Shown piece by piece: positions 12,061-24,524 of a stretch of DNA of 64,000 nucleotides (position 1 is its first letter; every line of letters starts with the position of its first letter). The stretch is taken from positions 9,609,001 to 9,673,000 of the forward strand of contig BSBM01000092.1 of NCBI GenBank assembly GCA_027924585.1. Direction: 5' to 3'. The stretch is from Larix kaempferi. Taxonomy: Eukaryota > Streptophyta > Pinopsida > Pinales > Pinaceae. Made by a program: the position numbers and the translations under genes. The notes under the pieces are model-generated. The model had not been told where the DNA came from. It made no database searches and was given only the letters and a program-made list of their open reading frames with translations.

Positions 12061-14460
12061 CCCACTAGGTTTTTTCCCTCTTTCCTCACTTATATGTTTT
12101 TAGCATTTTTCCCTCTTTCCTCACTTATTTATTTCGAATGACCTCTCTAGGATTCGAATTGCTTGGCTATTCATGCCACTGTTTTGCATTGTAATATTTC
12201 CTCTGAGTTAATGATAATGTATTACTGTTGCAAACCTTTTGCACCACTGTTTTGACACTCAATTTTCTGTAAAGATCTGCATGCATCTCTTGTAACTGTT
12301 GTTCTTATTTTCTATATCTGTTGTGCTTGAATTTTACATCATGCACCAAGATATTAGAAATAACATCAGAGAAAAATTGCATACTTCTTCATTACCCATT
12401 CTTGCTCTTGAAGTGGCAGAGAGTGTAAAATATAAGAAAGCTTAATATGGTCTACCCCATACCATGTACCCAACCCCCTATCAGACACGTACTAACTCAA
12501 AGTTACATAAAACTTGGATTCATAGAAGATGGATTTGAAAATAGACTAAAAAATTGGGCTCGATAGGATGTATGAGACACATTGATAGCTGCAAATATGG
12601 TGGAATCAAGGAAAATACTTTGAAAATGCACTTTTGGGAGTTTGTCATGTTTGGGTAGACTCCTTGGGTTAAACCCAAGGATTTAAGGTGATTTCCCGCG
12701 GGACTTCTGTGGAAACTCCACTGCTTCTGGTACAGTATGGAAGTAATATAATCTTAGTTAAAGCTAACTAACTATTCCCAACCAGATATAGATTCTCTCT
12801 AACTTAGCAACCAAGATCTAGTAGTAAAAATCTAACTAGGTGCAAAAGACTAGACTTGGACTAGTGGAGGTGAGGATTTACGGATGAATTCGAATGGAAT
12901 GGGGAACTTCCTAATTTCTATTTTGGAGACATAGTTGGGATTTAATACACCCGATTTGACTGATATAACCTTCATAACTAATATTATTAATACATGAGAC
13001 CATAAAATGCATTGAAACATAAAACTAGACAATTTTACTCTACCATAGTGCAACAGTGAAAACATAGATTTCCAAATAGCATTCAATGGTCATGAATTCT
13101 GCAATAATATTCATAAATGAGAGAAAAAAATTCCATTTAGCATCATCAATATTTATTCTAATTTAATAGATGCAAATGACAATGCATTGGATCGCAAACT
13201 TATAGAATGCCCATTATCTTGCACATAGGAGAAGGAAACTACTAGAAATAGATGCAAATAGAAGAAAGTGAAGAATGCTTCTTATTATTATTGTAAATGG
13301 AAGTGTAGGTACATCAAAATGAATGCTCTTGCAATATCATACTACAGGAGATATAGAGAATTAGATGCTCACGAAAGAAGAGAAGAGGAATTTCCATTTC
13401 TACTCCAATACAAGGAATCCTATACATAATAATTTGACTCTCTTGGGGTATCAACTTTATACCTTCAATTGAAATTCAAAGGGATGTCCAAGACCTTATG
13501 AAATACCTCAGTGATCAAATAAATGCATAGGTACAGCCACATCCTCATCCAAGTGCGCTACACTCAACCAAACCGCCTAGAATTGAAGACTAGCTACTGG
13601 AAAGTTCACATCAACTGACTGCTATGAACTCTATCTCGAAACACAAACCAGATATATTGTAGCTTGAATCATACCTGCGAAGACATATTATTTTCTACAC
13701 ATGAATCTCAATGAAAAGGACTGGATTCCCTCTTCCTCAAACTCCAACAGAAATATCTCTCAATCCCTCAACTGGATCAATGAATGGAAAATGAGCAAAT
13801 CACCCAATGCTGGAAAGGGGGACACCACCCAAGCCTATGAGATGCACAAATATCTCAATACAAATTCTCGAGGTTACAAAATATGTGAATGGGTGTGTGC
13901 ATCACCCTTTTATTAACCTTGGTTAGATTTTATGCCTGCCTTTTATGACTTGCCATGAATGCAATTCAAACCATAAGTCAATGGATTCTTGCTTTGGAAA
14001 TTTTGTTTTACTTTGGACCCACTTGCCTTCATGAATTCTCCCTCCTTAGATAAAATTGTCCTCTGGATATTTCCTAAGGATTTGAGCTGACTTTCCTGCT
14101 TTTTACTAATCTTCCTTAAGCCTTATCTCTCAAAATCATGAAACTCCTATCTTCACTGAAGTTTAAGTTGCTTTTCCTACTTGTGATGGATTCACTCCTT
14201 CCGATTGCATTTCACATCACCGCTTCACCGCTTTCATTTTCCTTCACCTCACTACTTCACCGCTTTTTCTTAGTTGCTTTCACCGCCACTTTTTATGTCT
14301 CTGCCACTGTCTATAAGTTCTATCAAATCAATATTATCATGAATTCCACCTTACCATTAAAAACATTACCTCTATATTAATAGACTCTACAAAACCATAG
14401 TGACCTCTCATCTGTGTTTGTTACAGTTTTACTGCTGGTGCTAATGCTATTGTTTATTTT
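12061..14460. other. Anonymous sequence, no gene recognised
   Basis: About 2.4 kb with no recognisable protein, RNA or repeat family. Short frames occur (13701-13916, 14138-14380), without known motifs. A small palindrome, CCTTGGGTT-a-AACCCAAGG, lies at 12662-12680. The first part may be the unrecognised 3' end of the copia relic. I see no splice-supported exon. Confidence 0.5.
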
Positions 14461-14463
14461 TCA

Positions 14464-15050
14464 ATGGAGGATTGGTAGTTGTTGGCATAATTCGATGGAG
14501 AATGGGTAGTTGTTGGCATAAGAAATGGCCACAACTTTCGCAGAGGAAGTTTGCTTCACCACAGTTTACTTCAAAGCAGCAAAATTGTACAATCCATGTC
14601 TCTTCACAGCCAGTTATTGTCGGAGAGTCCAGTGGATTCTCAAAATTTTTCTTCAAAGCTTTGGCAATTTCACCACTTTCTAACGCAACATGTTTCTTGT
14701 AAACAGACTGTAATCATCATAAGGAGACCTGCAATCATCATAATGAGACGCATATTCACATTATAAACTCGTAAGCATTAAAGACTCATTTACTGCAACT
14801 AAAACATAGTCTTTTTAATTGCTTCATTGCATTACAAACCACTGGTAAGCATTATAAACTAAAAGAAGCATCTAATTCTTAAACATTATACAAAGTTTGG
14901 AGAGCAAAAGTTTCTTAAAATTGGATTTACCGATATACACAGGCCTATGGATGATATGATATAATGTTTAACATTATACAAAATTTGGTGAGAAAAAGTT
15001 TCTTTGAGTTGGATTTACGGATATACACAGGCCTGCAGATGATATATTGT
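14464..15050. repeat. Short local duplications
   Basis: Two small direct duplications. The first repeats gtagttgttggcataa at about 14477 and 14509. The second is an ~88-bp unit starting acattatacaaa, with copies at about 14884 and 14972, each containing ggatttac-gatatacacaggcct. The copies are diverged. I see no coding function. Confidence 0.65.
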
Positions 15051-15239
15051 TGAGCTACCAGGATTTACTAATCTAACCTTCTACCAGAATTTCAAATCCC
15101 AAATTTACTTTGTCTCTTAACAGAAATAAAAAATTTCTCTAGTTCATGAGCACAAGGCAGGATTTTCCTTTCCTGGTAAATACCATAAGCTGCAGTGTGA
15201 TTTGCTATAGGTTTGCTATTTTGCTCCACCGGAATCATG

Positions 15240-15600
15240 AAACGAATCTCGATGGATAAGGTAAAAAGTAAATATGAGACTTAAACTAAAGACTTTAGAG
15301 CTTAGGATAAGGTAATAAATATTATGTCGGTCATAAACAAAAAAATAATACATAGTAAAAAGTAAATATGAGACTTAAGACTTTAATTTTTACTTTTAAT
15401 ACAAAGTAAAAAGTAAATATGATATTTTAGAGTGTTTGTCGAGTAACAAAATAATACAAAGTAAACAAAAAAGAATAATACAAAGTAAAAAGTAATAAAT
15501 ATTATGTCGGCCATAAACAAAAAAGAATAATACAAAGTAAAAAGTAAATATGAGACTTAAACTAGAGACTTTAGAGCTTAGGGTTAGGTGGCTCAGGTAT
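15240..15600. repeat. Diverged tandem block of aaagtaaatatgagac units
   Basis: The motif aaaaagtaaatatgagactta recurs at about 15261, 15357 and 15538 with a partial copy near 15406. Linked to it are repeats of aataaatattatgtcgg-cataaac at about 15313 and 15491. The block looks like overlapping duplications of a ~100-bp segment. It is AT-rich and non-coding. Confidence 0.7.
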
Positions 15601-15654
15601 TGCAATCAACCAGCTATTCAAGGAGATGTTTGCACCTCATAAGATTTGATCCCT
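15585..15654 (+). other. tRNA-like promoter boxes (possible SINE head)
   Basis: taggtggctcagg resembles an RNA polymerase III A box (consensus TRGCNNAGYNGG), and agatttgatccct, about 57 bp further on, resembles a B box (GGTTCGANTCC). The spacing suits a tRNA with a long variable arm. I could not fold a convincing cloverleaf, so this is at best a tRNA-derived SINE head or pseudo-tRNA. Confidence 0.25.
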
Positions 15655-16430
15655 CTCGGCGCTTGATAGAGCCTAGGATTTAGATCTATACTGATATTCT
15701 TTAAGCTCAGGAATCTTCCATATTTGGGTGAGGGGAGTAAACTAAATAATATTTGATAGGGCCTCATGACCTATAGTCGTTGAGCATACTTTAGTGGGCA
15801 CACACATACTAATCACATGGTATAGATGTGACGTTACATGGAGGGGACCTTCTTGTTCTTATATGGAGGAATATGGTCATTATCTGAGGAGCTGCTCCTT
15901 TATTTATGAACTACATAGCCACTATATTATAGCTTGTTGGGACGTCCACCAAGGAAGAAATCCAGCCATGCCAGCTATTCACACAATACGGCAGCTCTTA
16001 CGTCATTTGAGACCTCATTTTCGGTGTGATTTTTTATTGAATTTAATAAAAAATGATCAGATCTTTAAAAACAGAGTGTAAGTTTGTTTAATTTAGTTGT
16101 CTTGAAAGTATCTGAAGAAACTGAATTTATTTATATATTTAAAATAGTGATTTAAACCCCATAAAATTCAAATTTATAAAAAAAAAAACCTTTCACCAAA
16201 TTCCGATTAAAAAACCTGAAATCGTCAAACTTTTAAACTTCTCCTTCCAATGCAGCCGTAAAAATGCTCACGCGTCTTCATGGCTATCCTTTAACAAAGA
16301 ATATCGAGGAGCTCAGGCAATACAGAAGTGGGCACACGTTTTGGTATGAAGGGTGGGCCGATTCTTTGACTTCAGACAATAACTTAGCATTATTATTATT
16401 GGACGACCAATGGAGTTGGATGGTGCGCAT
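15655..16430. other. Anonymous sequence with one possible exon
   Basis: No gene is recognised. From about 16256 to 16445 the plus strand has acceptor-like ..tccaatgcag before it and donor-like gtatgt after it, and one frame is open from 16264 (MLTRLHGYPLTKNIEELRQY). Other frames are also partly open and I do not recognise the product, so I do not call it as a gene. Confidence 0.3.
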
Positions 16431-16660
16431 TTTATGGAGGACGTTGGAGTATGTTTTGATTTTATACTATTTAATTTATGCATGATTTGTATTGTTATAG
16501 CATCTTGTCATCTTTGTTTAATAATATTCCATTGTCATCTTAGTATTGTTTATGGAGGACGTTGGAGTATGTTTTGATTTTATACTATTTAATTTATGCA
16601 TGATTTGTATTGTTATAGCATCTTGTCATCTTTGTTTAATAATATTCCATTGTTTAATGT
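16431..16660. repeat. 118-bp direct duplication with a third partial copy downstream
   Basis: The unit starting tttatggaggacgttggag occurs at 16431-16548 and again from 16549 to about 16654, almost unchanged. Part of it (atgcatgatttgtatt through ataatattccattg) appears a third time at about 17313-17380 with a small insertion. The close match of the first two copies suggests a recent duplication. Confidence 0.85.
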
Positions 16661-18904
16661 ACACATCATACCTTTAACTTAATGGAGCTCTACTTCGTGG
16701 AGATTTGTACATGTGATTTCCATCACATTTTTCATGATTTATTTTAGTGTTGTTGGCATCCAACTTTACTTTAATGGAGCTATACTTTCGTAGAGATTTG
16801 TACATTTGACTTTGACTTTGATCATATTTTTTTATGTTTTATTAAGTTTTATTTTATTGTTGTTGGTTAGGAGTTGGAGTCTTTTGGATTTGTTTACTCC
16901 TCCTTAGGATAGATCTAGGGTTTTGGTGAATTTATTAATATTTTATTGTAAAGGAAGTTTCTCTCGTACATAAGAGAGCATTTTCCTCATTGTAAAGGAA
17001 GTTTCTCTAGTACATAAGAGAGCATTTTCTTCATGTGTATTTATGATTGGATTTTAAGAGAGTATTTTTCTCATATGTATTTATGATTGGATTTTAAGAA
17101 TCTCATTTCTATTGGAGTCTAATAGACATATATTTTATGAAGCAAATCAAATTGTAAGGTTTTTTCCATTGAAAGTGTGTTTTTCCTTGTTCTTATTTTT
17201 AATGTTGCAAATGAATTGTAAAATAACTAGACTTGTAATTAGGGTCATAGAAAGACAAAAGTGTCTCATTGGAAGGGTTGTGAGAGAAAATCTCCTCCAA
17301 TCCTTTCTTAATTTATGCATGATTTGTATTGGTATAGCATCTTGTCATCTTTAAGAGTATTTGTTTAATAATATTCCATTGAATACATCACACCCTAAGT
17401 ACAATGTTTTGAGTTGCCCCTTTATGGGATCTCCTAGTGATTTCTACTTATCATTTTGTAGCATGTTGGGGTTTGTTAGTGTATTGTGAAAGCAACCATA
17501 GTTTCCCCAAAATTTCAAGAATGTGTACCCTTTATTGGTCTATATTCCCTTTGACTCCATTTTCGCTAGGGATTAGCACTAGACTTCATGCTCCTCCCAT
17601 CACCTTTGGTTCCTATACTACAAGACAAACCATTTTCCTGGACAACCTCTTCAACGTTTTCTTCATTTTCAACTTCTTTATCAATCTTATGATTAAGGAA
17701 TCCCCCCTTGGTTGGAGAAGAGCCAGTTTGAAGTGTAGGGAGGTAGTTGTTAGGTAGGAAAATTTTAAGGATCCATAATTTTCTCAAAGTGTAGAAACAT
17801 TGGCGAATCTTACTAATTCTTAAATTTAAAAACCGTAAAATGTTTGGCAATTTTAAAAAAAATATCAAATTTCTAAGGATTTTATATAGTTTTTGGACAA
17901 TTTTGTCAATTTTTTGAGTTAAAAAAGCTATCCCATTGAATTTGGGTGAATCATCTTTGAGAAAAAGGAAAATTGGCAAATCATTTTTTGGAAAAAATGG
18001 TCAAAAAATAGCCCATGGGCTAAATTTCGCCCCTAAAATTTCCCTTGTTGTTAAGGTGACAGTGGGTAACACCTCTAGGTAATAATTGGGCTAGCTTTGT
18101 TCTTTGGGGATTTAAATCACACATGCTAATTCAAGTTGTAACACTATGAATATGTGTGAAGAAATTTCTCCCTCCTCTATATATATGGGAGGTAAGGAGG
18201 CCAACAATAGAATGTGGGAGAATGTAAGCAACCTACAATAAACACATGTAGGAACACACAAGTGAAGCGTTCCACTCCAAGGGTACACATGTCAAGTTTC
18301 AAGGTGATATCATATAAAATAAGGGATCCAATATAATGCATATGCACAACGTGTGTGCACACATTTTCTTCACAATCCCACACAAAATCCATCACTCCTC
18401 CTAAGTCATGTACTCCATTGGGTCCACTCCCCTTGCATGAACACTATCATAACCTAAGTGTCTCTAAGGAAACTTTGAGCCTCCATATAGGAATTGAAGC
18501 TACCCCATGTTATCTAGGGTTTGATACCCTCCTCCAAGATGCGCAACGCTCCTCCTCCTAAGTATGGTGTTTCCCAAACAAGTGAACCTCTCCATGTGGT
18601 TGTCATGAAGGATGTCTCATAAGTTGTCAATAAAAATCCAATGCCCTAGGGAAGAATGGCAAAAAGCACCCAACTAAGGTCAAACAACCATTGAGCAAGC
18701 TATCTCCAATGTGCAAATCCATCATGGACCATATCTCATGTGCCAATCCATATTAGACCATCCTAGGTTTGAACATACACCATGTACCCCAAATCTCATG
18801 ACGCACCTCCAAACATGGTGTAAACACTTTTAAAGTAACCTAAAATCTAACACATTGATAATCAGGGCAAGTGTCAATGCACATGGTAGTTATAAGGTAG
18901 TAAC
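16660..18904. other. Anonymous AT-rich sequence
   Basis: No gene recognised. A ~43-bp duplication, tgtaaaggaagtttctct followed by gtacataagagagcatttt, lies at about 16947 and 16993, and related ttttaagagagta pieces follow to about 17100. Several reading frames around 17437-17979 overlap on opposite strands and lack motifs. 18100-18900 shows only proline- and histidine-rich nonsense frames. Confidence 0.5.
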
Positions 18905-19308
18905 ATGTGAAGAACCTGTAACAATTAATTAATGAAAATACACAAGATAGCAGAAATAATAGAACTCAAAATCACTTTTATTGATCGTAGGCCACTTCGA
19001 GGGGGCAACCTCCTTTAAGCAAGCTCAATACAAATAAATTCACGGTACCTTCATTGGTCTCAACACAAACTTATATACTAAGTCTAGGTGCCAATACCAT
19101 GGGTCAATACCATGTGTCAATACAAACCATGAGCCAATACAAACTATGGATCAACAACTACTACGAGACGAATTACAAAACATATGCATCCAACAACAAT
19201 AAGACAAACTATGGATCAACAAATACGACGGGACGACTTACAAAGAATATGCGTCCAACAACAATATACTAACAAAGTAAATAGAAGGGTTGACATGGGT
19301 TCCTAACA
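18905..19308 (-). repeat. Truncated 3' LTR of deleted gypsy element
   Basis: The 404 bp match the right-hand LTR segment 22808-23211 closely and without length change. The plus-strand end is ggttcctaaca, followed by tcccctctccctt (19309-19321), which on the minus strand is the polypurine tract. The other ~345 bp of the LTR are absent on the left. Confidence 0.85.
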
Positions 19309-19577
19309 TCCCCTCTCCCTTAGAAAAAGCTTTGTCCTCAAAGATTTAGATGTGGAAATTGATGCAGAATCTAAAGGAGTGGTTCCCCTGTAGCATCCTC
19401 AGGTTGCATTCCGGGCCACTAACGCCTTTTGAGTTTCAGGGAGGGTTGCTTGGAAGGCTATAGACGAAGAAGAACCATATCAGCTGCGTGAAAAGTGTGC
19501 TCAGAACGGTGCTGATCAGCTTGTTGTTTCAGTCGAATTCTTACCATGTGAAGATTGTCCTGCGGAGTGAGAAGAAT

Positions 19578-19856
19578 CTAATCGCGGTTTCGAAGAATCG
19601 AGCCAATTGCCTGAACTAGGGAGATGTTGAGGGTGTATGGAAGAAGAACTGGTGGTGCCTGTCCATAGACTGCTTCATATGGTGTCATTTTAGATGTGGT
19701 ATTGTACCACTGGAGCTCTTCTAGGAAATCCCTAGAAATAGTTGTCCAAATCTGTGTAGGGATGGGAAAGGGTTTGAGCAGTCCCGAAAGGAGTGTCGTT
19801 TCACCCTTGTTAACCTGGAAAGTATCACAGTCGGCCACCATCTGTTGAATTGTCAT
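19578..19856 (-). pseudogene. gypsy integrase remnant
   Basis: The frame begins in the integrase zinc-binding region (VADCDTFQVNKGET, with the second Cys of the CxxC pair replaced by Phe) and then jumps to WYNTTSKMTPYEAVYGQAPP, which normally lies after the catalytic core. The core with its DDE residues is therefore deleted. The frame ends soon after. No integration activity is possible. Confidence 0.8.
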
Positions 19857-19868
19857 CTTCAGTCCCTG

Positions 19869-20378
19869 CTAAAAGAAGTTATATTGTTCCCGGTCATACA
19901 TTTTGAGGAACCCAGAGTACCCTGTTGATGAAGAAGCATGGAGTTCATAGAAGAGATAACCCTGTTGAACAGATTGCAACCAATTTGGAACAAGCAGAGA
20001 AATAGCTATAAGAGAAACTGGGTCATCAAATGTGCGAGAAGGAGCATGTGCCACCATATTGTCCTTACCCTTCTTGTAAGTGATCGCATAGGCATAACCC
20101 ATGAGTTGGATAACCCATTTCAGGTGTGCTAGGGAGGAGACCCATTGTTCCAGAAAATTTTCCAAACTCTGGAGATCAGTCTTGATGCAGAAATAATTCC
20201 CTAAAAGGTATGGCTGCCACTTATGTACTGCATGCAAAATAGCCAGCATTTCTTGTTGAGATGTAGATGCGGCTAAATTCTTACCGGAAAGGTCTCTTGA
20301 AGGCGACAAGCCCACTGGTTCAGCAAAGACACCTGCATATCTATCCAAGGAAGTAGGGGAGAGCGTTGATGGGTGCAT
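19869..20378 (-). pseudogene. gypsy RNase H remnant joined to pre-RT linker
   Basis: The amino part (YAGVFAEPVGL) resembles the linker before RT. It passes directly into late RNase H sequence: STSQQEMLAILHAVHKWQPYL, then CIKTDLQSLENFLEQ and YKKGKDNMVAHAPSR. The whole RT palm and the start of RNase H are missing. The open frame across the join suggests an in-frame deletion. It is followed on the same strand by the integrase remnant. Confidence 0.8.
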
Positions 20379-20513
20379 CTGAATGGAATGGAGTTGAGCG
20401 ATGACACCATGTGAATTCTTCTTAAGGATATTTTCTAGGCAATGTGAACTAATGATGCGGAGAGACCCTTTTTGTAAGCCCTTAAATTTGTGTTGTTTCC
20501 CATTGACTAAAAA

Positions 20514-21852
20514 CTACATCCAAAGTTCAGCAAAATCCCATAAGATGGGGCCAAGTGTGCGTAACCTTTGAATGCCCAAAACCACATCACATCTGCCTAG
20601 GGACAAGGAAAACATGTTAGAGCGTAGGTTATAATCTTCTAGAGAGATACACACATTGTGACACTTCCCCTTGCAAGGTAAGGTGCCCCCATTGGCAACC
20701 ATGACTTCAAAGTTGGAGCAAGGATGGACAAAACAATCAGCCTGTTTGGCGATCCGAGGGTCAATGAAGTTATGAGTGCTACCAGAATCAAAGAGTATTG
20801 TAAGAGGAAGCTTCTTGAAGTAACCCCTGACCTGCATTGTTTGGGGGGTGGTGACGCCAGATAAAGCATGGAGAGATATATCTGGTTGTTCATCCTGAAA
20901 TGGGGGTTCAATAGGCGGCTCCTGAATGTCGACCTGATCATCCATTGTATCTGGAGCTTCTTCACCAATTTTAGAGGCAAGCAAAGAATCCATATCCAAG
21001 AGATAGAGCTTTTGTTGAACACATCTATGTCCCCGAGTGAATTTCTCATCACAATTGTAACAAAGCCCTTTTTCTCTACATGCCTGCATCTATGTTTCAG
21101 ACAAATGCTTGATAGGAGTTGGTCGAGGAGATGGCAGGGATGGGAGGTCATTGAGAACCCATATTTCGGAAGGGAACAAAAGTGGGTTTGGAGCACTGTT
21201 GGGATGCAATCTTGTCTTCTGCCAACTTAGCCAACCCTAGGACTTCCATCATTGTGTTGGGACAGAATATTTTAACCTCTGACCGGATTTCATCCTTAAG
21301 CCCGCTGATAAAACAACTCCTGTAGAATTCATCAGACAATCCTTCTGTGTGATTGGCTAGTTTCTCAAATTCCGTCTGATACTCTCTCACAATGCCAATT
21401 TGACTAAGTTTAGTGAGTGCTCCGGTGAAGTCATCAAAAGCACTAGGACCAAATCGTTGCAAAAGGAGTTGGCAAAAATCTGTCCATTTTGGCTCGTCAT
21501 GAGCCTTGATGTACCAGCGGTACCATTGAAGGGCTTCCTGTTCCAAATGAAAGGATGCTAGTGGAAATTTTTGGATATCAAAAGTATTGTGCAGACTGAA
21601 ATATTGTTCTGCACGATAGATCCATCCAGTCGGATCAATACCATTGAAGCTTGGAAATTCAAGCTTCGGACCACGAAAATTGCTGGAAGAAGAGAACCCA
21701 TTGGATACAGAAGATTCTTGCTATCAGTTATTGTTCATGGCTGAATGTTGAAGATGGAGGCTGAGAAATTTTTCATCCATATCTTGGCGTTTGGTTTGGA
21801 TGGCTGCAAGTGCTTCCTCCATGGTTTTTGCTCCTGCGCGGGTGACAACCAT
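20514..21852 (-). pseudogene. gypsy gag-protease remnant
   Basis: The likely Gag start is the ATG at 21850-21852 (MVVTRAGAKTMEEALAAIQ); a stop follows at 21724. The Gag core is at 21148-21546 (ALQWYRWYIKAHDEPKWTDF). After a frame change, 20514-21089 carries a zinc knuckle (CYNCDEKFTRGHRC) and the aspartic protease motif LFDSGSTHNFID with its catalytic Asp. Gag and protease are thus the best preserved part, which fits a non-autonomous derivative, but the stop and frame change argue it is dead. Confidence 0.8.
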
Positions 21853-22462
21853 AACTAGGAGTTTTTTTTTTTTTTGGGGGGGGGGGGATGGATAGAAAAA
21901 CACAAGCAAAAGCTTATTTAGTAAAGGGAAATTTGGATTTGGAAAAAACTCGGATGGGTAATTGGGGTTTGACAAGGTTTTGGACACTTTCTGATGGACA
22001 GGGAAGCAAAAAATGAGGATTCCAGAAGCGGGGTGAAAGAATGAGAAAATTTGTCAAAGAGGGACAAAGAAGCAAAAATAGGGAATGAACACGGTGGAAA
22101 AATTTGGAGGCAAATGGGTGAAAATTGAAGAAGTTATGGCAAACCCTAAAAATAGACAAATGTGAGATTTCTGGCTTTGGGAAGTAGAATTTGGGATAGG
22201 GTCCTCAGGAATGAAATATGCAGAATGGGATTGCAGGGGTGTCCGGGAAGTTCCAAGGATCGAAAAACGGCTGGATCTGAAACGGATTTCAGAATATATC
22301 TGAAATGGCTGGATCTGAAACTGCTTTCAGAATAGATCTGAAATGGCTTGGAATGGATATGAAACGGCGCAGAAGTGATCAGCAACAGTTCAACTGAAAA
22401 TAGATATGGACCCCAGGTATGTTCGGCTTCCTAACAGTTTAGGGGTTTCACTCGGCCACCAA
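21853..22462 (-). other. 5' leader of deleted gypsy element
   Basis: Untranslated leader between LTR and gag. It contains a T run followed by a G run on the plus strand (21860-21888) and a small repeat of ggatctgaaacggatttcag / ggatctgaaactgctttcag around 22270-22345. Next to the LTR the minus strand reads TTGGTGGCCGAGTG (22449-22462), probably the primer site; the tRNA is not identified. Confidence 0.6.
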
Positions 22463-23211
22463 TGTTGTCTGACAGATTGTGTATTGGGGCAGTACCCCTC
22501 ACTCCACGGCTCAGGTAAAACTAATAACCGCTTTTCTACAAACGACAGCTCTCAATTTACCTCACAGGTGGGAACTGGTCAATCAGGTAGGGGTCGTTGC
22601 CCTTTTTCGCTGGCAGGTCCTCTCAATGGGCCAGCTACTTTGGGGTTCCTGTGGTACTCCTCACAATGATTTTTAGGGCTTATGCCCAAGTACTTCCCAC
22701 AGTTAAGCAGATAGGGATTATTCCCAGATCCGAACTTGCAACAGATGCGAAAAACAAATTTGGCAAAAATTCCACCCAACGAGCCCAAGAAAGTGATCTG
22801 ATGCCAGATGTGAAGAACCTGCAACAATTAATTAATGAAAATACACGAGATAGCACAAATAACAGAACTCATAATCACTTTTATTGATCGCAGGCCACTT
22901 CGAGGGGGAAACCTCCTTTGAGCAAGCTCAATACAAATAAATTCACGGTACCTTCATTGGTCTCAACACAAACTTATATACTAAGTCTAGGCGCCAATAC
23001 CATGGGTCAATACCATGTGTCAATACAAACCATGAGCCAATACAAACTATGGATCAACAATTACTATGGGACGATTTACAAAGCATATGCATCCAACAAC
23101 AATAAGACAAACTATGGATCAAGAAATACTACGGGACGACTTACAAAGCATATGCGTCCAACAACAATATACTAACAAAGTAAATAGAAGGGTTGACATG
23201 GGTTACTAACA
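22463..23211 (-). repeat. 5' LTR of deleted gypsy element
   Basis: 749 bp, plus-strand ends tgttgtctgac and ggttactaaca (TG...CA). Its right-hand 404 bp match the truncated LTR at 18905-19308. The sequence taaca follows, but its partner duplication is lost with the left end of the element. Confidence 0.85.
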
Positions 23212-23850
23212 TAACAATAGATCAACTCACCTTACTAACAATATTGACAAAGATAAAATGATGAACATGCATGGAAGAAAAGGATCTTCTTGGGAGTTTG
23301 AAGAGAGTCTTGAATCATTTCTCATGCTAACATTTTTGGCGATGTCTCTTACCACTATGAAATTTTGTTTTTCACCTTGTTTATGTCCTATTTTGTTAGT
23401 GTCGCCACATGAACTTATGTTTTTCCTCTAATATTTTCATGCCCTCTGCATGGATACCTTCTATCCTAGAGCCATACAATGAAAAATATGTTGATGGTAA
23501 CCACACTATTCAATTTGATTATCTTGTCAATCCATGAATCAATATTTGCAAGGGATTATTTCCCTTTGAACACTTGTAGTAATGATTAGTGATTAAAGAC
23601 ATTAATAGCTATGATTTGAAGTTACTATGTAAGGGTTTAAATATTTGTACTGAATCCATTCCTTCTATGTGTATATTACATGTAACTACAATATTAGTAT
23701 AATGAATCTTAGTTTCATTTTCCTTTGTACCTATGGTTTATGGCATGTGCCATGGTTGGCTCATGAGAGAGGTTTAAAGTGTGTCATTGTTTACATAATA
23801 TGGGAATGATGTTTAAAATGAATGAAGGTATATATACAACTTATTTTTTT
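23212..23850. other. Anonymous spacer
   Basis: About 640 bp between the deleted gypsy element and the outer copia element. No coding, RNA or repeat feature is recognised. Confidence 0.5.
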
Positions 23851-23855
23851 CCTAT

Positions 23856-24511
23856 TGTTAGGATATTTTAATAGTCCATCCTTGTCCTACCTAGCATTAT
23901 TTCATTTTCCTAGTAGTTGATGATGTCATTTCCCCCCTAGTCATGTGCAGATTTCATCCATGATCCATCTACCACCTTCTGAGCCCTGCATGCATCATTT
24001 TAGGACCACTTCAGTCAGTTCCCTATTTTATAGGAACCTACTGAGTGTTTCAGTGCAGTACACCTGAGTTAGTTGACTCTTGTGGGGGGTTAGAGCTCTG
24101 GCTCCCACTGATTGTGGCCTCATGCACCCATTTATGATTGGCATGCATGAAAAACTCACTATTTCTCCCTCCTTAGTCAGTTAACTAATTGTGACTTCAA
24201 CTAGGTGATTTTAGGTTCAGTTCATTTGACTTTGAGTCTTTCGGAGCACTCCAGTGGTCACAATTCCTTTGGTAGACCAACTGAGGTTCGAATTCTCCTG
24301 TGTGATTCGAATTCTATCCACTGTATTATCATTGTTCACTATACTGTTTATTGGATTATGTGACATTATTCTGCTCCTATCTGAGTTCTGCTGCATAATT
24401 ATTCTTCTGCTCTTTTTTACTGTAGTTTTCAATCTTATTCAACTTTTATGCTCATTCTTTCTATGTGCGGTATCCTTAGCTCTTAAATTTGTTGTGACTT
24501 AGAATTTCACA
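23856..24511 (+). repeat. 5' LTR of outer copia element
   Basis: TGTTAGGATATTTTAA to GAATTTCACA, 656 bp. It matches 36120-36773 along its length, with scattered substitutions. It is followed directly by the primer site. Confidence 0.95.
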
Positions 24512-24524
24512 TGGTATCAGAGCC
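24512..24524 (+). promoter_or_regulatory. Primer-binding site (initiator Met tRNA)
   Basis: TGGTATCAGAGCC lies immediately after the 5' LTR. It is the full initiator methionine tRNA primer site of plant copia elements. Confidence 0.95.

Larger units (their letters stand above)
18905..23211 (-). mobile_element. Internally deleted Ty3/gypsy element
   Basis: On the minus strand: 5' LTR at 22463-23211, gag, zinc knuckle, protease, then fragments of RNase H and integrase, then a 3' LTR at 18905-19308. The RT domain and the integrase core are missing, with readable sequence joined across the gaps. The 3' LTR is truncated, retaining only the 404 bp nearest the polypurine tract, so no target duplication can be seen. 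The 5' LTR-internal boundary and the purine-rich tract beside 19308 (minus strand aagggagagggga) support the limits. The protein type suggests a chromovirus-like lineage, which is an inference. Confidence 0.85.

Noticed and set aside
12662-12680. Perfect 9-bp inverted repeat with one central base
   Set aside because: Hairpins of this size arise by chance in a window of this length; no terminator or binding context is visible.
17566-17979. 137-codon minus-strand frame
   Set aside because: Overlaps an opposite-strand frame, low-complexity Phe/Leu/Lys composition, no domain.
20639-21196. 185-codon minus-strand frame overlapping the gypsy gag-protease
   Set aside because: It is in another frame of the same strand as the zinc knuckle and protease, and has no motif of its own.
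21860-21888. T run followed by G run as a polypurine tract
   Set aside because: It lies in the 5' leader of the gypsy element, not beside the 3' LTR; the true tract is at 19309-19321.
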